From: Gordonia sputi NBRC 100414
Lineage (GTDB): Bacteria; Actinomycetota; Actinomycetes; Mycobacteriales; Mycobacteriaceae
Length of the DNA: 64,000 bases
NCBI RefSeq assembly: GCF_000248055.1
Contig: NZ_BAFC01000052.1
Coordinates: forward strand, 62,001 to 126,000
Direction of reading: 5' to 3'
In this document: positions 41,769 through 50,662 of the stretch, one piece after another
How positions within the stretch are numbered: the stretch's first letter is position 1
Layout: each line of letters starts with the position of its first letter
Program-made: the position numbers and the translations under genes
Notes under the pieces: model-generated
Database searches by the model: none
Seen by the model: the letters and a program-made list of their open reading frames with translations, nothing else
What the model was told of the DNA's origin: nothing

Positions 41769-43355
41769 TCACACCTGTGGACCGGAATGTCGGAAAAACG
41801 GCGATTCCGAGTCTACGACCGGCATCGCAACGATGTGGGCTGTCCGAGCCGGAGCGACCGGCCCGACAGCATCGACGCTCGCGCGCGCCGACCGCATTGC
41901 CACGATCACCACGAGCGCACCGAGCACTGCGATCGCGGCGCTGATCCACAACGCACGGCCAAGCGCGTCGACGTAGGCGGCGGGCTGTCCGCCGTTCAAG
42001 ACGGAAACGGCAGGAAACACCGCACCCAGTGCTGCCACGCCGAGCGCGATTCCCGACTGACGGAAGACATCGTTGACGCCGGCGGCAAGACCCGCGTCGT
42101 CGTGCGCGGCCTCGGCCAACACGACCCCGCTCATCACGGGGTTGAACACACCCGCACCGACGCAGGCGACGAGGAAGCCGGGCACCATGATCCAGCCACT
42201 GCTGTGCTGGCCCGCACACGTCATCCAGACCAGTCCCGCCGCCACCGCGAACAGGGCCGTCGACAGGAGCACCCAGGGCGCGACGCGTCCGACGACGCGA
42301 TCGGTGAGACCCGCGACGACGAGCATGACCATCGTCCCCGGCAGATAGACGAGGCCCGCGGCGATCGCCGACATCCCGAGCACCCCCTGCAGATAGATGG
42401 TCACGTACACGAACACGGCGAACATCGACGCACTGATCGCGAACGTTGCGACCTGAGCTCCCGCAAATGCAGGGTTGGTGAACATGCGCAGCGGCAGCAT
42501 AGGTTGCGCGACAACGGATTCGACAACGAGGAACGCGACGAACGCGATCCCGGCGACGCCGAATGCGCTCAGCGTTACCGCATCCGCCCAACCGCGCGAG
42601 TTGGCTTCGACGAGTCCATAGGTCAATGCACCCAGCGCGAGAACAACATTCAGCTGACCCCACACGTCACCCCGTCGCGGACGACTGCTCGCCGACTCAT
42701 CGATCCACCGTGTCGCGTAGATCATCGCAATACCCAGCGGAACGTTGACGACGAAGATTGCGCGCCAGTCGATCCAGTCGGTGAGTACACCGCCGAGCAG
42801 CGGTCCGACAGCGAACGACGCCCCGATGGTCGCCCCATAGGCCGCCAATGCCTTGGTGCGTTCCTCTTTCCCGGGAAATGCGTTCGCCAGCAACGCGAGT
42901 GAGGAGGCGAACAGCAGCGCGGCGCCCAACCCCTGGCCGACACGTGCGGCGTTCAAGGTGAGGATGTCACCCGCAGCCGCACAGACCGCGGACCCGATGG
43001 TGAACACCACGGCGCCGACGACGAAGACGCGACGTCGGCCGATGCGGTCAGCCCATGCGCCTGCGCTGAGAACGATCGTCGCCAACGCGAGTGTGTATCC
43101 GTCGATCACCCATTTGAGCGAGGTCATCCCCGCGTCGAATTCGCGTGCCATCGCGGGTAGCGCTGTGTTGACCACTGCGATGTCGAGCATGAGCATCGCG
43201 GTTGCCACACACACCACGGCGAGTGTCACGCGCTGAACCGGGGTCCACCTCTGCTTTCCGACGTCGACCGGCCGGTGCGGCGCTGGCGTTGGGCGCCTCG
43301 CGCGAGTGTGTGATGTGCGAATGTGTGGCGTGCGGGTGCGTCTGGTCTGCGCCAT
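41769..43355 (-). CDS. MFS drug:H+ antiporter (DHA2/EmrB-QacA type)
   Basis: 528 aa with 14 hydrophobic segments expected for DHA2. Motif C-like GPLLGGVLTDWIDWRAIF (near 185), motif A in GAWADRIGRRRVFV (near 98), and the antiporter opening LDIAVVNTALPAMA (near 58). A basic, Thr/His-rich N-terminal tail of about 40 residues precedes helix 1. It exports hydrophobic drugs or metabolites by proton exchange. First of the pump-regulator pair. Confidence 0.92.
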   Translation of the reverse strand: MAQTRRTRTPHIRTSHTRARRPTPAPHRPVDVGKQRWTPVQRVTLAVVCVATAMLMLDIAVVNTALPAMAREFDAGMTSLKWVIDGYTLALATIVLSAGAWADRIGRRRVFVVGAVVFTIGSAVCAAAGDILTLNAARVGQGLGAALLFASSLALLANAFPGKEERTKALAAYGATIGASFAVGPLLGGVLTDWIDWRAIFVVNVPLGIAMIYATRWIDESASSRPRRGDVWGQLNVVLALGALTYGLVEANSRGWADAVTLSAFGVAGIAFVAFLVVESVVAQPMLPLRMFTNPAFAGAQVATFAISASMFAVFVYVTIYLQGVLGMSAIAAGLVYLPGTMVMLVVAGLTDRVVGRVAPWVLLSTALFAVAAGLVWMTCAGQHSSGWIMVPGFLVACVGAGVFNPVMSGVVLAEAAHDDAGLAAGVNDVFRQSGIALGVAALGAVFPAVSVLNGGQPAAYVDALGRALWISAAIAVLGALVVIVAMRSARASVDAVGPVAPARTAHIVAMPVVDSESPFFRHSGPQV

Positions 43356-43484
43356 GGCTTCTGCCTTCGTGTCGATCCTTCAGGGACGACGACAGACTGC
43401 GATGACACGCTTGGCGATCACTTGCCGACTTCTTGACGCGGGCGGTTGCGACGCAGATGTGGTAAGAGCGTCGACGCTCAGAAC

Positions 43485-43988
43485 TCAGTCACGTTCGAGG
43501 TAGAAGTAGAAATGGCGGCCGCCGATGAGGCCGCCGGTGCCGTTCATGATGCCCATCACCGTGGTGTCGTCGACGCGCTTGAAGTGGTCGATCACGGGCT
43601 GGCCGTCGTAGACCATCGACGCCGTGACCTCGCCGCGGAATTCGATGGCCCACAACGACGCCTCACCCTTGCCGACGCTGGTGTTGGAGTACAGCTCTCC
43701 CGATTCGTCGCGGCACACCAGCGGCTGCACCTCGCTGAGCGAGATGAAGTTCTTGCCGTACCAACCGATCTTGGTTAGCAGTCCGTTCATCGCGTGGCCG
43801 GTGACGAACTCGCCACCGCGCCAACTCCCGAGCATGTCGGCAGGTCTGATGGTGTCGAGATCGGCCCAGACCGCGTCGAGGTCGGCGTCGGCGACAGCGC
43901 CCCGAGCGGCACGCAGCTCACTGAACCGCGCCCGTGCGGCTTCGCGACGTGCGTCGTTCTCGGTGTCTGTCTGCGAACTCGCGGTCAC
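43485..43988 (-). CDS. GXWXG / DUF4334 domain protein
   Basis: 167 aa from GTG 43988 with GGGAG 6 nt upstream. The GXWXG motif is LGSWRGGEF (near 53), and the DUF4334 part is TASMVYDGQPVIDHFKRVDDTTVMGIMNG (near 124). These domains occur in small cytosolic proteins of actinobacteria and plants with no settled function. It precedes the MFS gene by 129 bp on the same strand. Confidence 0.88.
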   Translation of the reverse strand: MTASSQTDTENDARREAARARFSELRAARGAVADADLDAVWADLDTIRPADMLGSWRGGEFVTGHAMNGLLTKIGWYGKNFISLSEVQPLVCRDESGELYSNTSVGKGEASLWAIEFRGEVTASMVYDGQPVIDHFKRVDDTTVMGIMNGTGGLIGGRHFYFYLERD

Positions 43989-44105
43989 GAAATCTCCCGA
44001 CGGCCAGGCGCACCGTAGGGATCGGCGCGGTTTTCTCACCGTATCGGATCGAGCGATCGGGTGTGTCTTCCGCGGTCACCGATGTGAGTCAGCTGCTCCG
44101 GTGGC

Positions 44106-45044
44106 CTACGGATGAGCGTGTGCGGGCGCCCCACCGACAAGTTCGGCGCAGCGCTCGGCGAGTTCACGACGGTCCGACCCGGGAAGTTGCGACTCATGCA
44201 CTCGGATACGCACCGCGAGGCCGCGGGTGCGCAGCACACGTCGAAGCGTGTCGGCAGGCGAATCATCGCCGATGAAACCTGCTGCGGCCGTGACCATTCC
44301 GGAGACCTCGAACTCGACGTGCAGCGGAATGACAGGCACTCCTGCGTCGATCGCCGCCTGAAAGAACGCGGGCCGGAATTCACCGCGGGCACGTCCGCAC
44401 CAGGTGGTGCCCTCCGGGAACACCGCCACCGAGTTGTCGGCCTGCAGTTCTGCCACCGCCCGATCGACGGTTGCGGGCAGGGTACGCAGCGAGCCGCGGT
44501 CGATCGAGATGATTCCGAGTCGCCGAGCAAGCGTTGACACGACGGGCATCGACATCACGTCGCATTTGGCGACGAACCGGGCCGGGTTGACGACCGCGAC
44601 GGCCAGGATGTCGAGATACGAGATGTGATTGGACACCACGAGCCCACGGGTGCTCGCGGCGAACGGCCGACGATCGTCGATCACCACTCGCACGCCCAAG
44701 GACCACAACAGAGTTCGCGCACTCGTGCGGATGTATGCACGACGCAGGAGTCGCGGCAGCACTGCGACGAGCGAACCCATCAGCAGGAAGACGATGGTCG
44801 ACGCCGCCAGCAGGACCACGCGAGTCGCGACGACGAGCACGTTGGCCCGGGCGAATGGGTTGTCGGCGTGGCAGAGGTCGCCGCATGGGCTGGCCGGGTA
44901 CCACGCGTGACGGTGACCCTCGGGCCTGACCGTCGCGGACGACGAAGGCTTGGTGGCGGAGGCAGAGTGCGCGGTCGGCACCACTGTCTGCGTCGGCAGT
45001 GATGCGGGGGACGTCGGAGGGCTGATGATCGCTGCGGCCGTCAT
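44106..45044 (-). CDS. 1-acyl-glycerol-phosphate acyltransferase family protein (Rv3026c-like)
   Basis: 312 aa, ATG 45044. A Ser/Thr-rich N-terminus (1-75), a membrane helix (about 75-100), then a PlsC domain with HX4D in SNHISYLDIL (near 150) and the substrate loop FPEGTTWCGRARGEF (near 222). It transfers an acyl group to a lyso-lipid, such as lysophosphatidate or a lyso-amino lipid. It lies 7 nt after the GNAT acyltransferase gene, so they are one operon and probably act in sequence on one lipid, as with OlsB/OlsA for ornithine lipid. The lipid is inferred. Confidence 0.88.
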   Translation of the reverse strand: MTAAAIISPPTSPASLPTQTVVPTAHSASATKPSSSATVRPEGHRHAWYPASPCGDLCHADNPFARANVLVVATRVVLLAASTIVFLLMGSLVAVLPRLLRRAYIRTSARTLLWSLGVRVVIDDRRPFAASTRGLVVSNHISYLDILAVAVVNPARFVAKCDVMSMPVVSTLARRLGIISIDRGSLRTLPATVDRAVAELQADNSVAVFPEGTTWCGRARGEFRPAFFQAAIDAGVPVIPLHVEFEVSGMVTAAAGFIGDDSPADTLRRVLRTRGLAVRIRVHESQLPGSDRRELAERCAELVGGAPAHAHP

Positions 45045-45051
45045 ACGGACC

Positions 45052-45879
45052 TCACTCTCGTGGAGATACTGCGAGTCGCGCGCCTGTCGCACGAAGTCTG
45101 TCGAGGTAGCGGGTGTTGGCGTGTTCGCGGTCGATGATGGTGACGAAGTCGCCGACGTCGAAGATCTCGTCGATCGCCGGTTCACCGCAGACCGTCGCGC
45201 CGAGACGCAGGTAGGCGCGCAGGAGCGGCGGGAGGGTGAGCGTCGACGGCGGCTCGATCTCGTCGAGAATGCGACCGTCGATCAGTGGGCTGTGCAACGG
45301 GGTGGTTCGCCACGGCGCCCGGTGGCGGGTGAGGACGTGGTCGCGGACGCCGCGCAGCGTCGAACCTCGCTGTTCGTCACCGGGACCACCGAGCGGAACC
45401 GAGACGCAGCCCATCAGGTAGCGGTAGTCCGCGTCGTCGAGGTATCGCAACACTGCGGCCCATAGCAGCGCGGTGATTGCGCCGTGGCGATGGCCTGGCG
45501 CCACGCATGCGCGGCCCATCTCGACGACCGACCCGCCTATCTGGTTGATCTCGGTGAGGTCGAATTCGCTTGCCGAGTACCAACCGCCCGCGGCGATGGC
45601 TCGCGGCGGTGCGAGCAGTCGTGCACAGCCCAGAACGCCGTACTCGTCGTCGATGGCGACGAGGTGCTCGGCGAACTCGTCGACGTGGTCGGCGTCGCGG
45701 CGGGTTGTCGGGTCGCCGATCTGATCGGAGAAGCCCGGCTCGGCGGCGAAGACGTCGTAGCGGAGTCGTTGGACAGCGTCGATCAGCTCCGGGGACTCGG
45801 TGAGAACGATCCGCAGCCGTCCGGCGTCGACGAGGGTGCGTCCGTGTGCAACACCCGGGCTGTCCAGTACGTCTGTCAT
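45052..45879 (-). CDS. GNAT-type acyltransferase (hemolysin/OlsB-like, Rv3027c-like)
   Basis: 275 aa, ATG 45879. GNAT fold of the OlsB group: VQRLRYDVFAAEPGF, DEFAEHLVAIDD, GCARLL, EFDLTEI and VEMGRACVAPGHRHGAITALLWAAVLRYL (about 130-160). This group acylates an amino group, for example ornithine to lyso-ornithine lipid. Paired with the PlsC-type gene downstream. No substrate is evident from sequence alone. Confidence 0.85.
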   Translation of the reverse strand: MTDVLDSPGVAHGRTLVDAGRLRIVLTESPELIDAVQRLRYDVFAAEPGFSDQIGDPTTRRDADHVDEFAEHLVAIDDEYGVLGCARLLAPPRAIAAGGWYSASEFDLTEINQIGGSVVEMGRACVAPGHRHGAITALLWAAVLRYLDDADYRYLMGCVSVPLGGPGDEQRGSTLRGVRDHVLTRHRAPWRTTPLHSPLIDGRILDEIEPPSTLTLPPLLRAYLRLGATVCGEPAIDEIFDVGDFVTIIDREHANTRYLDRLRATGARLAVSPRE

Positions 45880-45952
45880 GCCCCAGATGAAAGCCAGTCG
45901 CAACGACCGGCCTGCTACGTGCGCGTGACGTGTCGGGGCGCGCTCGGTGAAC

Positions 45953-45994
45953 AAAAAGCAGCGATCCCCGACCCAGGTGGGCCGGGGATCGCTG
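45953..45994 (-). terminator. etfB-etfA operon terminator
   Basis: Minus strand CAGCGATCCCCG / CGGGGATCGCTG stem with a 12-nt loop, followed by CTTTTTGT. About 155 nt past the etfA stop, after the repeat region. Confidence 0.88.
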
Positions 45995-45997
45995 ATA

Positions 45998-46057
45998 GTG
46001 GTTTCGACAGGCTCAACCAGCGGGCTGTGACCCGATGATCGAGCTTGTCGAGATCAC
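45998..46057. repeat. Inverted-repeat element A (GTTTCGACAGGCTCAACC type)
   Basis: Starts GTGGTTTCGACAGGCTCAAC and ends GAGCTTGTCGAGATCAC. The two ends are inverted copies with a few mismatches (25 bp each). The 5' motif recurs identically at 46061. I recall this motif as a common intergenic repeat in Gordonia and related genera. Confidence 0.75.
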
Positions 46058-46060
46058 CGA

Positions 46061-46153
46061 GTGGTTTCGACAGGCTCAACCAGCAAGCCCGCTGATCGAG
46101 CGATAAGCCCGCTGATCGAGCCATTAACCGCTGATCGAGCTTGTCGAGATCAC
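46061..46153. repeat. Inverted-repeat element B with three internal direct repeats
   Basis: Same GTGGTTTCGACAGGCTCAAC start and CGCTGATCGAGCTTGTCGAG end as element A. Between them GCCCGCTGATCGAGC is repeated, with a third partial CCGCTGATCGAGC, at about 20-bp steps. Its right end contains the etfA stop codon (46150-46152). Confidence 0.75.
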
Positions 46154-47103
46154 TTCCGCTTCTTGACCTCTTCGGTCAGCTGCGGTGCGACGTTGAAGAG
46201 GTCGCCGACGATGCCGAAGTCGGAGATCTCGAAGATCGGCGCTTCCTCGTCCTTGTTGACGGCGACGATCGTCTTCGAGGTCTGCATACCTGCGCGGTGC
46301 TGGATCGCACCCGAGATGCCGAGTGCGACGTAGAGCTGCGGCGACACGGTCTTGCCGGTCTGACCGACCTGGAACTGGCCCGGGTAGTAGCCCGAGTCGA
46401 CGGCGGCACGCGAGGCGCCGACAGCGGCACCGAGCGAGTCGGCGAGCTCCTCGACGACGGAGAACTTCTCGGCGCTTCCGACGCCACGACCACCGGAGAC
46501 GACGATCGATGCCTCGGTGAGCTCCGGACGGTCGCCACCGACGTTCGGCTCGACCTTGGTGATCTTCACGCCACCCTCCTGCGCCGGAACCTCGACGTCG
46601 ACGCGCTCGCCCGCAGCAGCCTGCGGTGCGGCCTCGACGCCACCGGGGCGCACGGAGAAGATGGGGGTGTCGCCCTTGGCCTGCGCGTCAACGGTGAACG
46701 CACCACCGAAGATCGAGTGGACGCCGACAGCGCCTTCCTTGACGTCGACGACGTCGGCGAGCACGCCCGAGCCGAGACGCACGGCGAGACGGCCTGCGAT
46801 CTCCTTGCCGTCGGCGTTCGCCGCGACGAGGATGCCCGCGGGCGATGCCTGCTCAGCGACCGACGACAGGACGTCGACCTTGGGGCTGATCAGGTAGTTG
46901 GCTGCGTCGTCGGACTCGGCGACGTAGATCTTCTCGGCACCGGCGGCCTTGAGGTCGTCGATGATGCCGTCGGCGCCACCGGGTGCGCCGACCACTACGG
47001 CCGACGGCGCACCGAGTGCACGAGCGGCGGTGATCAGTTCGTTGGTCACCTTCTTGAGGGCGCCCTCGGCGTCCTGCTCGACCAGAACGAGTACTTCTGC
47101 CAT
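46150..47103 (-). CDS. etfA: Electron transfer flavoprotein alpha subunit
   Basis: 317 aa. It carries FAD and passes electrons from acyl-CoA and other dehydrogenases to the membrane quinone pool. N-terminal domain [22 protein letters not shown]. The C-terminal FAD domain has [38 protein letters not shown] (near 235) and [14 protein letters not shown]. 83 bp after etfB. The final codons and stop lie in the repeat edge, but the protein tail [10 protein letters not shown] looks normal. Confidence 0.96.
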   Translation of the reverse strand: MAEVLVLVEQDAEGALKKVTNELITAARALGAPSAVVVGAPGGADGIIDDLKAAGAEKIYVAESDDAANYLISPKVDVLSSVAEQASPAGILVAANADGKEIAGRLAVRLGSGVLADVVDVKEGAVGVHSIFGGAFTVDAQAKGDTPIFSVRPGGVEAAPQAAAGERVDVEVPAQEGGVKITKVEPNVGGDRPELTEASIVVSGGRGVGSAEKFSVVEELADSLGAAVGASRAAVDSGYYPGQFQVGQTGKTVSPQLYVALGISGAIQHRAGMQTSKTIVAVNKDEEAPIFEISDFGIVGDLFNVAPQLTEEVKKRK

Positions 47104-47186
47104 TGTTTTGCTCCTGGATGTCTGGTGGCCTGCGGCGAGTCTGCTGACCGCGCGGGCCGGTGAGGTGGTCTCGGTGCGTTCGGCGC

Positions 47187-47972
47187 CTAGATGATCTTCT
47201 GGCTGACCAGGTACTCGGCAACCTTCACGCCACCGTCGCCCTCGTCGGTGACACGCTCACCCGCGGTCTTCGGAGGCTTCGGGGTCGAGCTGGTGACCGT
47301 CGTGCCCGCATTCTCGAGGCCCACATCGGAAGGCTCGACGTCGATCTCGGCGAGGCCGACGACCTGAACTTCCTTCTTCTTGGCGGCCATGATGCCCTTG
47401 AAGGACGGGAAGCGCGGCTCGTTGATCTTCTCGTTGACACTGACGATCGCGGGAAGCTCGGCCTCGACGTGGTAGATGCCGTCGTCGGTCTCGCGCTCGC
47501 CCTTGAGGGACTCGCCCTCGACGGTCAGCTTGCGCAGATGCGTGAGGTGCGGCAGTTCGAGGTACTCGGCGATCATCGCGGGGATCGCGCCGACGCGACC
47601 GTCGGTGGCCTCGTTACCTGCGATGACCAGCTCGACGCCCTCGACGGTGCCGAGTGCGCGGGCGAGCACGTATGCGGTCTGAACCGCGTCCGAACCGTGC
47701 AGCGCATCGTCCTTGATGTGGATGGCCTTGTCGGCACCCATCGAAAGTGCCTTGCGGATGGCTTCGGTGGCGCGCTCGGGACCTGCGGTGAGGATGGTGA
47801 CCTCGCCCCCGTTGGCCTCCTTGATCTGCAGCGCTTCCTCGACCGCACGCTCGTTGATCTCGTCGAGCACGGCGTCAGCGGCTTCGCGATCAAGCGTGTA
47901 GTCGGTCTCGGAGAGCTTTCGCTCGGACCAGGTGTCCGGAACCTGCTTGATCAGAACGACAATGTTTGTCAT
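47187..47972 (-). CDS. etfB: Electron transfer flavoprotein beta subunit
   Basis: 261 aa, AMP-binding subunit of ETF. NIVVLIKQVPDTWSERKL at the start, DEINERAVEEALQIKEANGGEVTILTAGPE, VIAGNEATDGRVGAIPAMIAEYL and FPSFKGIMAAKKK (docking region) are characteristic. First gene of the etfB-etfA operon. The 211-bp gap upstream to the divergent methyltransferase holds both promoters. Confidence 0.96.
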   Translation of the reverse strand: MTNIVVLIKQVPDTWSERKLSETDYTLDREAADAVLDEINERAVEEALQIKEANGGEVTILTAGPERATEAIRKALSMGADKAIHIKDDALHGSDAVQTAYVLARALGTVEGVELVIAGNEATDGRVGAIPAMIAEYLELPHLTHLRKLTVEGESLKGERETDDGIYHVEAELPAIVSVNEKINEPRFPSFKGIMAAKKKEVQVVGLAEIDVEPSDVGLENAGTTVTSSTPKPPKTAGERVTDEGDGGVKVAEYLVSQKII

Positions 47973-48183
47973 GGGTCTACGTCGACCTCCTGCGTCGGGT
48001 TCGGCAACTTACCGGCGGGTAAGGCCATCGGTCTCCACCCACTTTAGCGTCTCCTATTTTGCCTTAGAACATCACCTACCTCACACTATGGCGGCGTTCT
48101 CACGGGCAGGATGTGACGACTGCGGGCAGGCGAAGCGACTGTGGCACGTTCTTGGGACGGCCCCGGGTACTAGTCTCATGGGG

Positions 48184-49080
48184 ATGATCGACGCACAGGG
48201 CTCGACTACGGACCGTCTGCCGACGGTGAGCACGGGTTCGCAGGCCACCCCTCAGGCAACTTCAGGGACGACTTCCGAGGCCACACGACCCGCGGCCGGC
48301 ATGGACGCATTGGACACCGAAGCCCAACTGGCGCTGACCGGCGAGCGGACGGTTCCCGGCATCCCGGCAGAGAACTACTGGTTCCGTCGCCACGAGATCG
48401 CCTACCGGTTCATCGCGGAGTCGTGCAGTGGGAAAGAGGTTCTCGAGGCAGGCTCCGGTGAGGGCTACGGCGGCGCGATGCTCGCCGCCGCGGGCGCGAC
48501 GGTCACCTGCGTCGACTACGACGCGTCGGCCGTCGAACACACCCGCAGGCGCTACCCGGAACTGACGATGATCGCGGGCAACCTCGTTGATCTCCCGCTC
48601 CCCGACGAATCGGTCGACGTCGTGGTGAACTTCCAGGTCATCGAGCATCTGTGGGATCAAGCCGCGTTCATCGCCGAGTGCCGTCGAGTGCTGCGCCCCG
48701 GCGGGCGTCTCTTTATCTCGACGCCCAATCGCATCACCTTCTCGCCCGGCCGCGACACCCCGCTCAATCCGTTCCACACGCGCGAACTCGACGCCGTCGA
48801 GCTCACCGATCTCCTGACCGACGGCGGGCTGGAATCCGTTGTGATGCATGGCGTTTACCACGGCCCGGGCCTGGCGGAGTTGGACGCGAAGTGGGGCGGG
48901 TCCCTGATCGACGCACAGATCGAGCGCGCCTTGGCGGGAGAGGACTGGCCCGCCGACCTCGTCGCCGACGTCGCCGCGATCTCCGCTGACGACTTCGTGA
49001 TTCTCGAAACCTCCCCAAACAGCGCAACCGCAGACATCGACGCCTCGCTCGACCTCTTCGCCATCGCGGTCCGACCCTGA
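48184..49080 (+). CDS. SAM-dependent methyltransferase (Rv3030-like)
   Basis: 298 aa from ATG 48184 (ATG 48178 possible). TAGTCT at 48171-48176 places the transcript start at this ATG, so it is likely leaderless. Class I methyltransferase: VLEAGSGEGYGGAMLAAAGATVTCVDYD (near 92), then VVNFQVIEHLWD and LRPGGRLFISTPN. In M. tuberculosis the counterpart heads the locus proposed for methylglucose lipopolysaccharide (MGLP), where glucose units are O-methylated. Followed 17 bp later by the GH57 gene. Confidence 0.88.
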   Translation: MIDAQGSTTDRLPTVSTGSQATPQATSGTTSEATRPAAGMDALDTEAQLALTGERTVPGIPAENYWFRRHEIAYRFIAESCSGKEVLEAGSGEGYGGAMLAAAGATVTCVDYDASAVEHTRRRYPELTMIAGNLVDLPLPDESVDVVVNFQVIEHLWDQAAFIAECRRVLRPGGRLFISTPNRITFSPGRDTPLNPFHTRELDAVELTDLLTDGGLESVVMHGVYHGPGLAELDAKWGGSLIDAQIERALAGEDWPADLVADVAAISADDFVILETSPNSATADIDASLDLFAIAVRP

Positions 49081-49096
49081 GCACCCGGCACACCCG

Positions 49097-50662
49097 ATGA
49101 CAATTTCCTCATCCCGCACTGCGACGCACCCACAGGGCAGCGGCGACGCCGTGCCCGGCCAGTTCACCCTGGTGCTGCACTCTCACCTGCCGTGGCTGGC
49201 CAATCACGGTCGCTGGCCGGTCGGCGAGGAGTGGCTCTACCAGTCGTGGGCGGCGTCGTATCTTCTTGTCTTCGCCATGCTCCGACGGCTGGCGGCCGAC
49301 GGATTCACCGATCAGCTCTCGCTGGGCATCACGCCTGTGCTGGCCGCCCAACTCGACGACCCGCACTGCCTTCGCTCCATGCACGAGTGGCTCGCCGACT
49401 GGCAACTGAGGGCGGTGGCGGCCGCGGACAATCCGGATATCGTCCGCCGCGAACTCGCCGCGCACGAATTCCGATGTGCGGCAAGCGCACTGGGCGATTT
49501 CGAACGCCACTGGCAACACGGTGCGAGCCCGCTGATCCGAGCACTGGCCGACAGCGGCGTCGTCGACATCCTCGGCGGCCCGCTCGCCCATCCGTTCGCT
49601 CCGCTGCTCGACCCGCGCTTGCGTCGATTCTCTCTGGCCGAGGGGCTTGCCGACGCTCGATCACGGTGGGGTGCTGCGCCGCAAGGGATCTGGGCGCCCG
49701 AATGCGCGTTCACGCCGGGGATGGAGTCCGAGTATTCGGCTGCGGGCGTGCGACATTTCATGGTCGACGGCCCCGCGCTGCACGGCGACACCTCGCTCGC
49801 GCGACCCGTCGGAGACTCCGAGGTCCTCGCCTTCGGTCGCGACCTGACCGTGAGTTATCAAGTGTGGTCACCGAAATCGGGATATCCGGGCCACTCCGTC
49901 TACCGCGACTTCCACACCTACGACCACACGACCGGCTTCAAGATGTCGCGTGTGACCGGCAAAACCGTTGCGGCGCAGAATAAGAAACCCTACGACCCCG
50001 ACCGCGTCGCACCAGTGATCGATCGCCATGTCGACGACTTCGTCGAACATGTACGCGCGCGCCTGATCTCGGAATCGGAGCGTATCGGCCGACCGGCGCT
50101 GGTCGTCGCGGCGTTCGACACCGAGCTGTTCGGGCACTGGTGGCATGAGGGACCCGTGTGGCTCGAACAGGTGCTTCGACGCCTCCCCGAAGCCGGGGTG
50201 CGGGTCGGGACGATGGCATCGGCAGCAGCCGATGGCCTTGTCGGAGAACCGGTGTCGCTCACTGACAGCTCGTGGGGTTCCGGCAAGGACTGGCGTGTAT
50301 GGAATGGTCCGCAGGTCGAGCACCTCGTCGAACTCAACGCAGAGGTGGTCGAGACAGCACTCGACACCGTCGACAAACTTCTCGATGCGGAGTCGGGTCG
50401 TGATCGCGTTGCCGATCAGATCGTCCGGGAGACCCTGCTGACCGTCTCGTCGGATTGGCCCTTCATGGTCTCCAAGGACACCGCTGCCGAGTACGCGGTG
50501 CGTCGAGCCCACACCCACGCACACGCCACACGTGAGATCGCCGACGCCGCGCTACGCGGACGCACCGAGCAGGCGGCACGTCTTGCCGCGAGCTGGAATC
50601 TCGCCGACGGACTGTTCGCCGACCTCGACGCCCGTCGACTCCGCGGAGACGAGCGCGCATGA
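49097..50662 (+). CDS. Glycoside hydrolase family 57 protein, probable alpha-1,4-glucan branching enzyme (Rv3031-like)
   Basis: 521 aa. GH57 motifs: LVLHSHLPWLANHGRWPVGE at the start, the nucleophile Glu in GIWAPECAFTPG (near 198) and the acid Asp in VVAAFDTELFGHWWHEGP (near 340). The C-terminal DUF1957 helical domain is WPFMVSKDTAAEYAVRRAHTH. In the family this makes alpha-1,6 branches in glucans; in mycobacteria it is assigned to MGLP. The stop overlaps the GT4 gene (ATGA). Confidence 0.9.
   Translation: MTISSSRTATHPQGSGDAVPGQFTLVLHSHLPWLANHGRWPVGEEWLYQSWAASYLLVFAMLRRLAADGFTDQLSLGITPVLAAQLDDPHCLRSMHEWLADWQLRAVAAADNPDIVRRELAAHEFRCAASALGDFERHWQHGASPLIRALADSGVVDILGGPLAHPFAPLLDPRLRRFSLAEGLADARSRWGAAPQGIWAPECAFTPGMESEYSAAGVRHFMVDGPALHGDTSLARPVGDSEVLAFGRDLTVSYQVWSPKSGYPGHSVYRDFHTYDHTTGFKMSRVTGKTVAAQNKKPYDPDRVAPVIDRHVDDFVEHVRARLISESERIGRPALVVAAFDTELFGHWWHEGPVWLEQVLRRLPEAGVRVGTMASAAADGLVGEPVSLTDSSWGSGKDWRVWNGPQVEHLVELNAEVVETALDTVDKLLDAESGRDRVADQIVRETLLTVSSDWPFMVSKDTAAEYAVRRAHTHAHATREIADAALRGRTEQAARLAASWNLADGLFADLDARRLRGDERA

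Noticed and set aside
41761..42663. 300-codon upstream extension of the SARP regulator frame
   Set aside because: It runs through the MFS gene on the same strand in another frame. The ATG at 41760 has a strong ribosome site and starts the winged-helix domain.
41787..42902. 371-codon plus frame opposite the MFS gene
   Set aside because: Composition is His/Arg/Asp-rich shadow sequence; the minus strand encodes 14 membrane helices with MFS motifs.
45998..46153. Possible CRISPR array in the repeats after etfA
   Set aside because: Repeats are inverted and tandem without unique spacers of constant size, and there are no cas genes.
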